Counted from the first letter of the stretch, positions 8,649 to 18,368 are shown. The stretch is DNA of 64,000 nucleotides from Candidatus Nitronereus thalassa (GCF_032191465.1 NZ_JAQOUE010000001.1:186001-250000), one strand, 5' to 3'. Numbers and translations: made by a program. The notes: a model not told the origin generated them from the sequence alone.

Positions 8649-10025
8649 ATGATGAAGCGAATATTTGGTCTTGAATGTGAATATGGGTTAACGTTTTCCC
8701 CGAACGGGCGGGTGTATCTACCCATTGAGAAAATCCTTGGCTATATTTTTGAAGGCCTCATTCCCAACAGTTGGCCTTCTAATGCTTTCCTGACCAATGG
8801 TGCTCGCTTTTATCAAGATACCGGATGCCATCCTGAATACTCGACTCCTGAATGTGATGACATTTTTGACTTGGTTGTTCATGAAAAAGCCGGTGAGCGA
8901 ATATTAGAATCTTGCCTGCCTGCCGCTGAGGATCGCCTTCGGGAAGAAGGCCTCTCCGGCGATATTTTTATCTTCAAAAATAATACTGATTCGTTAGGGA
9001 ATACCTACGGAAGCCATGAAAATTTTTTAATGCGGCGCGATGTAGATTTTTGGAAAGTCGCTGAACAGCTCATTCCATTTTTTGTAACGCGCCAAATTTT
9101 TTCTGGATCTGGGAAAGTGCTGAAGATTTCCGGGAAGTCGCAATTTTTTATTTCCCAACGGGCCCAGCATATTCATGAGAAAACGTCCTCATCGACAACC
9201 TCCTCCCGGAGTATCATCAATACGAGAGATGAACCCCATGCGGATGCGGAACGATTTCGACGTCTTCACATTATCTTAGGCGATTCGAATATGTCGGAAT
9301 TCAGCACATATTTGAAAGTGGGGACGGCTGCGTTAGTGTTGTCCATGATTGAAGATGGTTTCTTTCTTCCTGGAATTGAATTAGAAGATCCGGTCAAAGC
9401 CATTCGTGAAATTTCACGAGATCCTACCTTAAAGAAACGCGTAAAGTTAGATGATGGCCGGGAAATGAGTGGCCTTGAAATTCAACGTATGTATCTAGAA
9501 CGAGCCCAGGAGTACTTACCGACACAGCCTTTCGATAAGGTCATGGCTGATGTTTTGCAAGAATGGGAACGGGTCTTGAATGCCTTGGATGATGATCCCA
9601 TGCAACTGGTCAAGGAAGTGGACTGGGTGACCAAGAAGTGGCTGATGGAATCCTACTCGGATCGGAAACATTGTGGCTTGGAAGATCCTCGGATTGCCAT
9701 GATGGATTTACAATATCACGATATCAATCGGAAGCGGGGTCTCTACTATGTCCTGGAATCTCATGGGAAAGTCGCCAAAATCATGGATGAACAAGCCATT
9801 GAGCGTGCCATGACAGTCCCACCACAATCCACCCGGGCCAAGGTGCGTGGAGATTTTATCAGATTTGCCAGAGCGAAAAATCGTTCGTATACTGTGGATT
9901 GGACTTATTTGAAACTCAATGGATACTGGGAAGAGACAATTCTTTGCATGGATCCATTCACGGCGTTCAACCGGCGGGTGGATGAACTTTTGGCGCAAGT
10001 TCCCACGGCTCGTCTCTATCCTTAA
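8649..10025 (+). CDS. pafA: Pup-type protein ligase PafA
   Basis: A protein of 458 residues. The start MMKRIFGLECEYG and the ARFYQDTGCHPEYSTPECDD segment (with D57 as the probable catalytic base) are the PafA/Dop carboxylate-amine ligase signature. The Dop-specific loop is missing, so this is the ligase. Later blocks, such as FKNNTDSLGNTYGSHENFL and NTRDEPHADAERFRRLHI, are shared with Dop. In known systems PafA joins the C-terminal Glu of Pup (or, in Nitrospirota, UBact is proposed) to lysines of targets. Two adjacent ATGs are possible starts. A 239-bp spacer separates it from prcA. Confidence 0.94.
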   Translation: MMKRIFGLECEYGLTFSPNGRVYLPIEKILGYIFEGLIPNSWPSNAFLTNGARFYQDTGCHPEYSTPECDDIFDLVVHEKAGERILESCLPAAEDRLREEGLSGDIFIFKNNTDSLGNTYGSHENFLMRRDVDFWKVAEQLIPFFVTRQIFSGSGKVLKISGKSQFFISQRAQHIHEKTSSSTTSSRSIINTRDEPHADAERFRRLHIILGDSNMSEFSTYLKVGTAALVLSMIEDGFFLPGIELEDPVKAIREISRDPTLKKRVKLDDGREMSGLEIQRMYLERAQEYLPTQPFDKVMADVLQEWERVLNALDDDPMQLVKEVDWVTKKWLMESYSDRKHCGLEDPRIAMMDLQYHDINRKRGLYYVLESHGKVAKIMDEQAIERAMTVPPQSTRAKVRGDFIRFARAKNRSYTVDWTYLKLNGYWEETILCMDPFTAFNRRVDELLAQVPTARLYP

Positions 10026-10056
10026 CCTCGTTTTCTTCTTTCAAAATTTACGACAG

Positions 10057-10950
10057 ATGATTCGTCTTTCAACCCGAACCCTGTTGGTCCTTGGCCTCTT
10101 ATTTGCCAGTATCTTTCCTCTAAATTTTTTCCCTCATGCACAAGATCTTCCTGCAGGAACCCATGTACAGTTGAGTGGTAAACAGGGGGAGGTCTTGGTT
10201 GTGACCCTTCCTGTCTCGGGTCATCCCCAAAAAGTTGTCGGTCATCTTTTAAAACGGGACATCATCTTTTTTCCGATTGCTGATGGGGAATATGCTGGGC
10301 TTTTGGGCCTAGATATGCAAGACCGGCCTGGACAGCATGATCTGGTGATTCAGGTGGAGTATCCAGATCGTCAAGAAGAGCACAAAGTCACGATCTTATT
10401 AATGAAAGAAGACTATAAGGTCCAACATTTGAAGTTGCCCAAAAAGATGGTGGATCTCGACAGTAAAACCCTCGCACGCGTGAAAAAAGAATCTAAGGTT
10501 CTTCATCAAGCTTTTGACAGTGTAGTGCCCAAGCCGCTTTGGCGAACGGGTTTTATTGAGCCGGTGCAAGGACGGGTTTCAGGAAGGTTTGGCAGCCGGC
10601 GAGTTATAAATGGGCAATCAAAACGTCCGCACAGTGGGGAAGATATCGCTGCTCCCAATGGTACGCCGGTTGTTGCCATGAATAGTGGGGTGGTCCGGTT
10701 AACGATGGATCATTTTTTCACTGGAAAAGGTGTGGTGTTGGACCATGGTCTCGGACTCTTCTCTATGTACTTCCACTTGGCGGACGTGGATGTGTCCCAA
10801 GGACAAATGGTTGAAAAGGGTCAAACGATAGGGAAAGTTGGGGCCACGGGGCGGGCAACCGGGCCTCATTTACATTGGGGGGTTCGTTTAAATGGCTCAC
10901 GCATCGATCCCTATTCCCTGCTGAAGGTTTCCGTGAAGGGCATGTCTTAA
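10057..10950 (+). CDS. M23 family metallopeptidase (LytM domain), secreted
   Basis: A protein of 297 residues from the ATG at 10057. An in-frame upstream start would overlap pafA and lacks a signal. The N-terminus (MIRLSTRTLLVLGLLFASIF) is a signal peptide. The C-terminal half is a LytM/peptidase M23 domain with the zinc motifs HSGEDIAAPNGTPV, HGLGLFSMYFHL and GATGRATGPHLHWGV, so the His/Asp ligands and the HxH motif are intact. Such enzymes cleave peptidoglycan cross-links or activate amidases. It starts 31 bp after pafA and could be cotranscribed with it. Confidence 0.92.
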   Translation: MIRLSTRTLLVLGLLFASIFPLNFFPHAQDLPAGTHVQLSGKQGEVLVVTLPVSGHPQKVVGHLLKRDIIFFPIADGEYAGLLGLDMQDRPGQHDLVIQVEYPDRQEEHKVTILLMKEDYKVQHLKLPKKMVDLDSKTLARVKKESKVLHQAFDSVVPKPLWRTGFIEPVQGRVSGRFGSRRVINGQSKRPHSGEDIAAPNGTPVVAMNSGVVRLTMDHFFTGKGVVLDHGLGLFSMYFHLADVDVSQGQMVEKGQTIGKVGATGRATGPHLHWGVRLNGSRIDPYSLLKVSVKGMS

Positions 10951-11019
10951 CTGTTCCCCTACGTTTTCTTCCATCCGTGTAAAAACCGAGCAACCGGGTT
11001 TCGATGAGAAAGGGTTTCC

Positions 11020-11559
11020 ATGAAACGTGTGTGTGTCTTTTGTGGATCCAGTCATGGCGAGAAACCAATTTATCAGGATGGGGCCCATGCATTAGGGAAG
11101 GAACTCGTAGCTCGTGGGATCGGGTTAGTCTATGGAGGGGGAAATATCGGCTTGATGAGTGTGATTGCGGAAACGGTCCTGGCAGGAGGTGGTGAAGTGC
11201 TGGGGGTGATCCCTGAATTTATGGCAGAAAAAGAGTTAGCGCGTCAGGATCTGACCGAACTCCATATTGTGGGATCAATGCATGAACGTAAGGCGCTCAT
11301 GGCTGATTTGTCTGATGCCTTTCTCGCGATGCCAGGGGGATATGGAACCTTAGAGGAGTTTTGTGAAATGATTACATGGAAACAACTGCGAATTCATAAG
11401 AAGCCGTGCGGGCTTCTCAATGTGGAAGGGTTTTTCGATGCTTTACTCAGGTTCGTAGACCACCAAGTTCATGAAGGATTTGTGACATATGAAAACCGTG
11501 AATATATTCTCACCGCTCGTGACCCCGCAACACTACTGGATCTCCTGACCCAAGTATAG
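11020..11559 (+). CDS. LOG family protein (TIGR00730-type nucleotide phosphoribohydrolase)
   Basis: A protein of 179 residues with the family signature MPGGYGTLEEFCEMITW and the upstream VYGGGNIGLMSVIA nucleotide-binding loop. MHERKALM carries the conserved arginine. Members, often misannotated as lysine decarboxylase, hydrolyse nucleoside 5'-monophosphates such as cytokinin ribotides; the physiological substrate in bacteria is frequently unclear. The start MKRVCVFCGSS is typical of the family. Confidence 0.93.
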   Translation: MKRVCVFCGSSHGEKPIYQDGAHALGKELVARGIGLVYGGGNIGLMSVIAETVLAGGGEVLGVIPEFMAEKELARQDLTELHIVGSMHERKALMADLSDAFLAMPGGYGTLEEFCEMITWKQLRIHKKPCGLLNVEGFFDALLRFVDHQVHEGFVTYENREYILTARDPATLLDLLTQV

Positions 11560-11610
11560 ATCCGACCTCGTCTCAACCCCATTTTTCGATATTCTTTTGA
11601 CAAACAGATG

Positions 11611-12465
11611 TTAATAGGCGGGAGGTCGGGAAATGGGAATTCCCGTGGTGATTTCCACCACTCGCAAATTGTCAAAGGCAAACGTACCATCGCCCGTGGT
11701 GATAAGGCCAGGATTGCCGGAAACCAGACTTTTGGGCTCAAGGGACATGACAAACTGATTATCAAACGAAACTTCTACCACCTCATGGCTTACAATTGAC
11801 GTCAAGTGGATGCGCATGAAATGCCACATTGAGCCTTTTTTGGGAACTACAGTCTGTTCTTTCAAGAGGGTTGGGACGCCATCGATGAATTGAAAGGCTT
11901 TGACGGTATTGGTCGAGGGGTAAACCAGAACGGTAATGAAATTTTTGTGATTTTGCGCATTAAAGATTAATCCGGCACCAGAGTTCGGTGTCCCCATGGC
12001 GGAATACATCCCGACGCTTAAATCCATATATTTGGCACGAACATTTTGGCTGATGAGGACTTGGTAGCAAGATTCCGAGGAACAGGGGACCTGTTGTTGT
12101 AAAACATGGCTACGACTTGGGGCATCCTGTTGTTCAACGAGAACCCATTCACCCGGTTTTCCCGGTCCTAATGTATTGGAACTGAAACCTGGAGGGAATG
12201 TTTCATGGCTGAATTTTTCAAAAGTCCATTCCTCAAAAATTGGTGGTGTATGCCTCAGGACCCGGCGCGGGAGTTCCTTACCTTCTTCTATTTCCTCGGC
12301 CAATCCCATGGGCGCCATTCCTAGAAAAAAGGCTATTACTGTGGTTGAAAGCACCAATCTAGCGCTGACCTTGTAAAGGGCTGACAGACAAAATGGTGAA
12401 AATCGGTGAGCGAACCGTGTACAATTATATCGTTGAGACTGAGAAGAATTCATAAAAAGCTCCAT
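11611..12465 (-). CDS. Secreted protein with a concanavalin-like (DUF1080-type) domain
   Basis: A protein of 284 residues, or 280 if started at the second ATG (12453); both starts have AGGA/GGAG upstream. A hydrophobic segment (SARLVLSTTVIAFFLGMAPM) ending near GLAEE acts as an N-terminal signal or anchor. The rest has the beta-sandwich pattern of laminin-G/DUF1080 proteins: SGAGLIFNAQNHKNFITVLVYP, then VSFDNQFVMSLEPKS, and the ending GTFAFDNLRVVEI. The function is not known; a carbohydrate or surface-binding role is inference. It is convergent with the LOG gene. Confidence 0.6.
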   Translation of the reverse strand: MELFMNSSQSQRYNCTRFAHRFSPFCLSALYKVSARLVLSTTVIAFFLGMAPMGLAEEIEEGKELPRRVLRHTPPIFEEWTFEKFSHETFPPGFSSNTLGPGKPGEWVLVEQQDAPSRSHVLQQQVPCSSESCYQVLISQNVRAKYMDLSVGMYSAMGTPNSGAGLIFNAQNHKNFITVLVYPSTNTVKAFQFIDGVPTLLKEQTVVPKKGSMWHFMRIHLTSIVSHEVVEVSFDNQFVMSLEPKSLVSGNPGLITTGDGTFAFDNLRVVEITTGIPISRPPAY

Positions 12466-12732
12466 ATGTAAAATCCTAAAAACATGGTCCTGCTAAGATG
12501 ATACGAAGAAAAGGGCACGTCCTGCAAGGTCGGAATCAAGAATGGCGAAGATGGGCAAAACCCTACATGTGATAGGTCAATATACTCACAAAATTGTGAA
12601 AAAATGTATGATGGAAGCGTTTGTCTATCCGTGGCCTGACTTCTGAGTTGGAAGGGATACGACTGTTGGTCATTTGATTGAGGCAGTAAAGCTATTCGAT
12701 ATGCAACTGTTGGAAAAAGGGACTCTTAAAAA

Positions 12733-14322
12733 ATGAAAAATTCTCATTTACTGTACGGGCTGTGTTGCAAGGTTGGGTTTCTTTTTTTTGTGTTGCTGGC
12801 TGGGCTAAGTCCAACTTGGGCGGCCCCGTTGGAACCAGAAAGCATGGATTCGTTCAATGTCGAGAGTCTGCTGGATGACGATGGCGTGGTGACTATTTCT
12901 CTCAAGGATGTTGTGCTTCAAGCATTGGAGCATAATCTTGATATTACCGTGAGCCGGCAAAGTCGAGATGTCCGAGTAACGGACATTCTGTTTGAGCAAG
13001 CGAAGTTTGACCCTACCGTAGAAATGTCGGCTCGATATGATCGATCTATTGTGCCTTTAAATCGGCCGGTGTTTGGATTCGGCGGAGTTACCCAGGGAGC
13101 GGAACCTGATAATTTCGATCAAAACGATACCCAGGCCAGTCTTGGGTTAACTCAGAAACTCTATTCTGGTGGTACCTACGATATGGCATTGGACACCAAT
13201 CGAAACTCAGTTGCAGGAAGTTCATCATTTTTGTTTAACCCCGGCTATACCGCGAATTTTTTGGTGAATTTTACTCAGCCGCTTCTGCGTGATTTCGGAG
13301 CAAAGGTCAATCAAACCGCGATTCATATTGCCCAAAATTCCGTCCAAGTCGAACATTACACTTTTGTCAGAGAAGTTTTGGAGGTGATTGCCGAGGTCGA
13401 ACAAGCCTATTGGGAGCTGGTCTTTGCTCGTGAAAACGAGTCCGTCTTTCGTGAGGCTCTCACTGCCGCTAAGGAACTCTTGGCCAGCAATCGGGCGAAG
13501 GTTAAGGCTGGTGTCATGGCTGATGTTGAAGTCCTACAAGCCAAAACGGGCGTGGCCAATCGAGTCGAGCAAATTTTGGTGGCCCAGAAAGCCGTGCGTG
13601 ATCAAGAAGATCAACTCCGTCAATTAATAAGCCCCACAGAGGAAGAGTTGCGACAAACCCTGGTCCTGGTACCGCTAGATCGTCCTGCACAAGACCGGGA
13701 TGCCTCATTATGGGGTCACGCGGTGGATGCGGCACTCCAGCACCGACCGGAAATACTACAAGCCAAAACCAATATTGAATCGAGCACCCTGAATACCTCT
13801 TTGGCCAAAAATAAGTTGCTGCCCCGCCTTGAATTTCAAGGGAGCGTGGGATTGAGCGGATTAGGGAAAGAAGTGGGCGATACTCTCGATCGAACCAGGA
13901 GTACTGATTTTTATAATCTTGGCGCGGGGATGGTGTTGAGCTATCCGCTTGGTAATCGATCAGCCCAAAGTCAGTATCGTCGCAGACAACTCGAAGCGGA
14001 TCAGGCGAAATCCACATTACAAAATGTTCGACGACAAGTGATTGTAGATTCCAAGGAAGCCGTGCGCCGAGTAAAGACTGATTTAAAACGAATGGCTACC
14101 ACGCGCATCGCCCGAAAACTCGCTGAACGTCAACGTGCCGCAGAACAGGAGCGTCTGAATCTTGGACTCAGTACCACCAGGCAAGTCCTCGAATTTCAAC
14201 GCGACGAAGCCATTGCCCGCGTCAACGCTCTTCGTGCTATCGTGGATTATAATCAATCCCTGGCGAATCTCAATCGTATGACCGTCGCCACTCTCGACAA
14301 GTACGCAATATCTCTGCGGTAA
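12733..14322 (+). CDS. TolC-family outer membrane efflux protein
   Basis: A protein of 529 residues with a clear signal peptide (cleavage near TWAAP). It has the duplicated TolC architecture: LKDVVLQALEHNLDI, long coiled-coil helices (EVIAEVEQAYWELVFARENE, then AEVEQAYWELV-type repeats) and two sets of beta strands such as NFLVNFTQPLLRDFG and LSYPLGNRSAQSQYRRRQLE. It forms the outer-membrane channel of a tripartite exporter. The next three genes (adaptor, ATPase, permease) supply the other parts, so this is a complete MacAB-TolC type operon. Confidence 0.93.
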   Translation: MKNSHLLYGLCCKVGFLFFVLLAGLSPTWAAPLEPESMDSFNVESLLDDDGVVTISLKDVVLQALEHNLDITVSRQSRDVRVTDILFEQAKFDPTVEMSARYDRSIVPLNRPVFGFGGVTQGAEPDNFDQNDTQASLGLTQKLYSGGTYDMALDTNRNSVAGSSSFLFNPGYTANFLVNFTQPLLRDFGAKVNQTAIHIAQNSVQVEHYTFVREVLEVIAEVEQAYWELVFARENESVFREALTAAKELLASNRAKVKAGVMADVEVLQAKTGVANRVEQILVAQKAVRDQEDQLRQLISPTEEELRQTLVLVPLDRPAQDRDASLWGHAVDAALQHRPEILQAKTNIESSTLNTSLAKNKLLPRLEFQGSVGLSGLGKEVGDTLDRTRSTDFYNLGAGMVLSYPLGNRSAQSQYRRRQLEADQAKSTLQNVRRQVIVDSKEAVRRVKTDLKRMATTRIARKLAERQRAAEQERLNLGLSTTRQVLEFQRDEAIARVNALRAIVDYNQSLANLNRMTVATLDKYAISLR

Positions 14323-14392
14323 CACATTCTTTTGTCTTTACCTCGTACATCCTGTAGCCCCAAACTCAGCATTTTCTGATAGAATCCTCAAT

Positions 14393-15529
14393 ATGAAGCG
14401 TGGATGGATAATTTTTTTATTGACAGTCCTTGTCATTGGGACGGGGGGATATTGGGCCTTCTCGACGAAATCCGAGAAACTTGATCAGAGGAAGATCGAA
14501 CCAAAAATCCTTGTTGTGGAGCGGAGTACGTTGAAGACCCGGGTATCCGAGACGGGAACGTTGGCCCCAATTAAAACGTTGGACATTAAATCCCAGTTTT
14601 CTGGAGAAGTGTTGGAGATTTTTATTCGGGAAGGTGAGTCGGTGGTTCGCGATCAACCGTTAATGGTGATTCGTCAGGAACCAAACCAAGCGCGACAGGT
14701 GGCCCAGTTGCGGGCGAAATTAGAGCAAGAAGGCATAAATGTGGCTCAAGCGCGGCGGAACCTCATCCGGATGGAAGGGCTGCATGAAAAAGGATTTGTG
14801 GCACGTCAAGAATTAGAGGTTGCTGAACAAGAAGCCCAGCAGGCCATGGTGCGCCGGGAACTCGCTGAAAAAGAATTGTTGTTAGCCTTGGGAGGGAATC
14901 AAGAATTATTTCATAGATATGTATCCCAAGACCCAACGGAAACGGGGCTGGAAGAATTTCGAGTGTTATCGCCGTCAAATGGAACCATTATTGATATCAA
15001 TGTGCAACCTGGTGAAATTATTACCTCCGGGACGGCGACAGTGGGCGGGGGGACCGTGCTGATGAAATTGGCTGATCTCCATAAGATGGTGGCGCAAGCC
15101 AAAATTAACGAAGTGAATATTCATCGAGTGCGGATAGGGCAACCTGTCATGGTTCGACTTGATGCTATTCCCGGGGCCGAGTTTGAGGGGGTGGTAACGG
15201 CGATTGCTCCTCAGGGCGTGAAAGAAGAGAGTATTGTGACGTACGAAGTGACGATTCAGATCGACAACAAAGAACTCAGTTTGCGTCCTATGATGACCGC
15301 GAATGTGGATATTGTCACGGAAGATTTGCCCGATGTCATTACGGTTCCACTAGAAATTCTTCAAACTGAGCAAGGCGACGATGTAGTCTATGTACAAGAA
15401 GGCATGGAACAGGTACGAAGAAAAGTGCGTGTGGCTTTTCGAACACCAACCGAAGCTGTGATTGCCCAAGGGTTAGAGGAAGGCGACCGTGTGGTGATTC
15501 CATCATTAAGGACGGAACGGCCTCGATAA
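14393..15529 (+). CDS. Periplasmic adaptor (MacA/HlyD family)
   Basis: A protein of 378 residues with one N-terminal membrane anchor (IIFLLTVLVIGTGGYWAF). The biotinyl-lipoyl half motifs are seen in RVSETGTLAPIKTLDIKSQF and RVLSPSNGTIIDINVQPGEII. They are separated by a coiled-coil hairpin (residues ~105-165), and a beta-barrel and membrane-proximal domain follow. It bridges the TolC protein upstream and the MacB-like ABC transporter downstream. The substrate cannot be read from sequence. Confidence 0.92.
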   Translation: MKRGWIIFLLTVLVIGTGGYWAFSTKSEKLDQRKIEPKILVVERSTLKTRVSETGTLAPIKTLDIKSQFSGEVLEIFIREGESVVRDQPLMVIRQEPNQARQVAQLRAKLEQEGINVAQARRNLIRMEGLHEKGFVARQELEVAEQEAQQAMVRRELAEKELLLALGGNQELFHRYVSQDPTETGLEEFRVLSPSNGTIIDINVQPGEIITSGTATVGGGTVLMKLADLHKMVAQAKINEVNIHRVRIGQPVMVRLDAIPGAEFEGVVTAIAPQGVKEESIVTYEVTIQIDNKELSLRPMMTANVDIVTEDLPDVITVPLEILQTEQGDDVVYVQEGMEQVRRKVRVAFRTPTEAVIAQGLEEGDRVVIPSLRTERPR

Positions 15530-15579
15530 ATTGTTTGGTTTCGCTTTTGCCCTTGATCACTCTCGCATTCAGATCCTCA

Positions 15580-16341
15580 ATGGAAATCTCAAGATCATAT
15601 AATGGAGCCGAATCGAACAGAAAGCCGATTATTGTCTTGCGGGATATTTCGAAAGTCTATCATGCGGGTGAAGTCAAGATTCATGCGTTGTCGGGGATTG
15701 AAATTACAATTGAGAAAGGCGAGTTTGTGGCGATTGTCGGACAGTCAGGAAGCGGCAAAACCACTTTGTTGGATATCTTGGGATGTTTGGGGCAGCCGAC
15801 AGGAGGAGCGTATTGGTTGGATGGCCAAAATGTCGGCTTGTTGAGTGAAGAAGAGTTGACGAATATTCGGAATCAAAAAATTGGTTTTGTCTTTCAAACC
15901 TTTCACCTGTTGCCTCGCAAGACGGCCTTAGAAAATGTCCAGTTACCGTTGCAGTATGCAGGAATTTCCATGGGCGAACAGAGGACACGTGCGGCTACGT
16001 TACTGGCACGAGTAGGATTGCAAGATCGAATGTTGCACTTTCCAACACAATTATCCGGAGGACAGCAACAGCGTGTCGCCATTGCACGGGCATTGGTCAA
16101 TGATCCGGCCATTCTATTGGCCGATGAACCCACAGGAAATTTGGATAGTCGAACGGGCCAGGAAGTTATGGCAATGTTTGACGCCCTTCATCATGAGGGA
16201 CAAACGATTTTGTTGATTACTCATGATCAAGACGTGGCACAGGCTGCGAAACGACGGATTACACTGCGAGATGGCCATGTGGTGAACGATGATGGAGCTA
16301 CACGAACCACATCTGACAGCGGGGCGGTAGCGCCACGATGA
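15580..16341 (+). CDS. ABC transporter ATPase (MacB/LolD type)
   Basis: A protein of 253 residues from the ATG at 15580; an earlier in-frame start gives no extra homology. Walker A is GQSGSGKTT, the signature LSGGQQQRVAIARAL, Walker B ILLADEPTGNLD, and the H-loop LLITHDQDVA. This motif set is typical of ATPases that power MacB/FtsX-type permeases. The stop overlaps the permease start (ATGA), so translation is coupled. Confidence 0.94.
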   Translation: MEISRSYNGAESNRKPIIVLRDISKVYHAGEVKIHALSGIEITIEKGEFVAIVGQSGSGKTTLLDILGCLGQPTGGAYWLDGQNVGLLSEEELTNIRNQKIGFVFQTFHLLPRKTALENVQLPLQYAGISMGEQRTRAATLLARVGLQDRMLHFPTQLSGGQQQRVAIARALVNDPAILLADEPTGNLDSRTGQEVMAMFDALHHEGQTILLITHDQDVAQAAKRRITLRDGHVVNDDGATRTTSDSGAVAPR

Positions 16342-17561
16342 TTGTCCAATCGATCCTGCTTGATGCGTTGAAGAATTTGAGGTCCAACATTCTTCGGACT
16401 GGCTTGACCATGCTTGGAGTGATTATCGGGGTGGCCGCAGTCATTGCCATGATTGCGATTGTCGAGGGAGGGCAGATTTGGTTGGTCCGGTCTATCGAAC
16501 GTCTGGGGACCAACTTGCTGTTTGTGTGGCAAAGGTCATTGAATCTTGAAGAGCAACGTCAGTTTTCCGGACGGTCCTTGGGGTTGCGGTATAGCGATGT
16601 CATGGCACTTCGTCAGCAGTTTCCTGGAATAGTGGTCATTCCAGAGATAGAGATTGATCAACAATTGAAGGCTGGTGATCGGGACTTTAGCGGTGAAGTG
16701 ACTGGGACCTGGCCAGAATATCAGGAGGTAAGGAATTTCCATGTTGAACATGGCAGGTTTCTTCTTTCCTCGGATTTGTCGGAATGGAAACGTGTCGTGG
16801 TGCTCGGCAAGGAGGTGGCGGAAGAACTTTTTGGCAGCGAATTACCACTCAATAAAGAAGTCAAAATTGGGGATCATCGATTTACCGTGGTGGGGGTCAT
16901 GGAACCCAAAGGGATGGTCCGTCGCACGAATTACGATGAAATGGTCTTCGTTCCGATCACGACGATGATGAGACGATTTACCGGAAACGATCGAATTCGA
17001 CGCATGGTCATTCATGTTCCTGATCGCGAACAGATGGAACAGGTGACACAACACGTTCATTCTTTACTGATACAGCTTCATGATGGAGTGGATGATATTC
17101 GCGTTCGCAACCAGGGGGAATTCCTCAATGCGGTTGATCAAACCATTTGGACTTTTCGAATTGTCTTGGGTGGTGTGGCTGTGGTGGCGTTGCTGGTTGG
17201 CGGTATTGGCATAATGAATATCATGCTGGTGACGGTCACGGAGCGAACCCGGGAAGTGGGCCTGCGTAAAGCGATCGGCGCGCGGCGTCGGGACATCTTG
17301 CTTCAGTTTCTCATTGAGTCGGTCACCATCAGTGCCATAGGTGGTGGGCTGGGTATTGTCGGTGGAATTGCGGCGGCTTATGGATTTGGAGGATTCGTTG
17401 CGCAGTCCATGCCCGGAGGAGGGGATTGGGGCGCAGTCGTGCAACCCTCCGCTATCATTATTGCGTTTTCGTTTGCGGTGTTTGTCGGGGTATTTTTTGG
17501 TTTATACCCCGCCGTTAAAGCGTCCAAGCTTGATCCAGCTGAAGCGCTTCGGTATCAATAG
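16338..17561 (+). CDS. ABC transporter permease (MacB/FtsX family)
   Basis: A protein of 407 residues with the MacB layout: one N-terminal transmembrane helix (LTMLGVIIGVAAVIAMIAIVE), a periplasmic domain (~residues 45-275), then three helices at the C-terminus. It carries the FtsX-family signature VTERTREVGLRKAIGARRRDIL. The gene overlaps its ATPase by 4 bp. With the adaptor and TolC genes it makes a mechanotransmission-type exporter. Confidence 0.94.
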   Translation: MIVQSILLDALKNLRSNILRTGLTMLGVIIGVAAVIAMIAIVEGGQIWLVRSIERLGTNLLFVWQRSLNLEEQRQFSGRSLGLRYSDVMALRQQFPGIVVIPEIEIDQQLKAGDRDFSGEVTGTWPEYQEVRNFHVEHGRFLLSSDLSEWKRVVVLGKEVAEELFGSELPLNKEVKIGDHRFTVVGVMEPKGMVRRTNYDEMVFVPITTMMRRFTGNDRIRRMVIHVPDREQMEQVTQHVHSLLIQLHDGVDDIRVRNQGEFLNAVDQTIWTFRIVLGGVAVVALLVGGIGIMNIMLVTVTERTREVGLRKAIGARRRDILLQFLIESVTISAIGGGLGIVGGIAAAYGFGGFVAQSMPGGGDWGAVVQPSAIIIAFSFAVFVGVFFGLYPAVKASKLDPAEALRYQ

Positions 17562-17660
17562 TCTGGTTTTTTTATTGTTTGGCCAAGAGCAAGGCATCTG
17601 AATCCCCTTTCTACTAGCCCTCAAATAGGCTGTGATCCAAAGGAAAGAGCTGTCGGATGG

Positions 17661-18317
17661 GTGTTGCTTCCGATCTTTCTGACAGGGTTGTATTATCTGC
17701 TTCCTTCCACACTTCAACACTTTCGGCTCATCCAATTTCTTCCGCAGATTTCTGCCTACGTTGCACTTGGGATTTGGTGCGCTTCCAATGTTCATCCCTT
17801 GAAACGACTTGGATGGAGCTTTCGGAATTTAGGGTTCGGAATCAAATGGGGGGGCATCACTGGCATGCTTCTTGGGGCCTTCAATACCATTGTCATACTT
17901 TGGGGAGTTCCAGGGATTGGGGGAGACATTGAATTTTTGAATGAGACACCCCATGCGCATATGCCAACTTGGGTCATGGTCCCTTGGGGAATTTTTGTAA
18001 TTGCCCTAGGAGTAGAACTCAACTTTCGTGGGTTTCTCCTTGGACGGTTGGCCATAGTGTCCTGCCATTGGCTTCGAGAATATCCAACCTATGCTCTGAA
18101 CGCAGGGAGAATTCTAGCCGTGGGAGTCTCTGCCCTGGTATTTGCTTTTGACCCGTTCATGGTGACGACGTTTCGACATCTTCATTGGATTGCGGTTTGG
18201 GATGGTTTGATTTGGGGATGGATTGTTGTTCGGACAAACAATCTTTTGACGGTAATCGTGGCGCATGCGGTTGAAGTCATGATACTGTACTCCTGTATCA
18301 AATTTGCCTTGAATTAA
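17661..18317 (+). CDS. CPBP-family (CAAX protease-like) membrane protein with altered first motif
   Basis: A protein of 218 residues from the GTG at 17661, with AGGAAAGAG upstream; about six hydrophobic segments. Motif 1 of the CPBP/Abi family (EExxxRG) appears as VELNFRG (residues 118-124): the first glutamate is valine while E119 and R123 remain. Later motifs resemble the family, with a histidine after FRHLHWIAVWDGLIWG and AHAVEVM near the end. Because a conserved metal-site or catalytic Glu is missing, activity is doubtful. The family assignment is moderate. Confidence 0.6.
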   Translation: MLLPIFLTGLYYLLPSTLQHFRLIQFLPQISAYVALGIWCASNVHPLKRLGWSFRNLGFGIKWGGITGMLLGAFNTIVILWGVPGIGGDIEFLNETPHAHMPTWVMVPWGIFVIALGVELNFRGFLLGRLAIVSCHWLREYPTYALNAGRILAVGVSALVFAFDPFMVTTFRHLHWIAVWDGLIWGWIVVRTNNLLTVIVAHAVEVMILYSCIKFALN

Positions 18318-18368
18318 AGGTAGAGGAGAAACAATGGTGATTCTTGAGAAACTTGGGGTGAGTCTTCG

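Noticed and set aside
8423-8725. Reverse-strand frame in the prcA-pafA spacer as a tagging protein
   Set aside because: It overlaps the pafA start, has no Pup/UBact-like composition and no Gly-Gly-Glu/Gln end.
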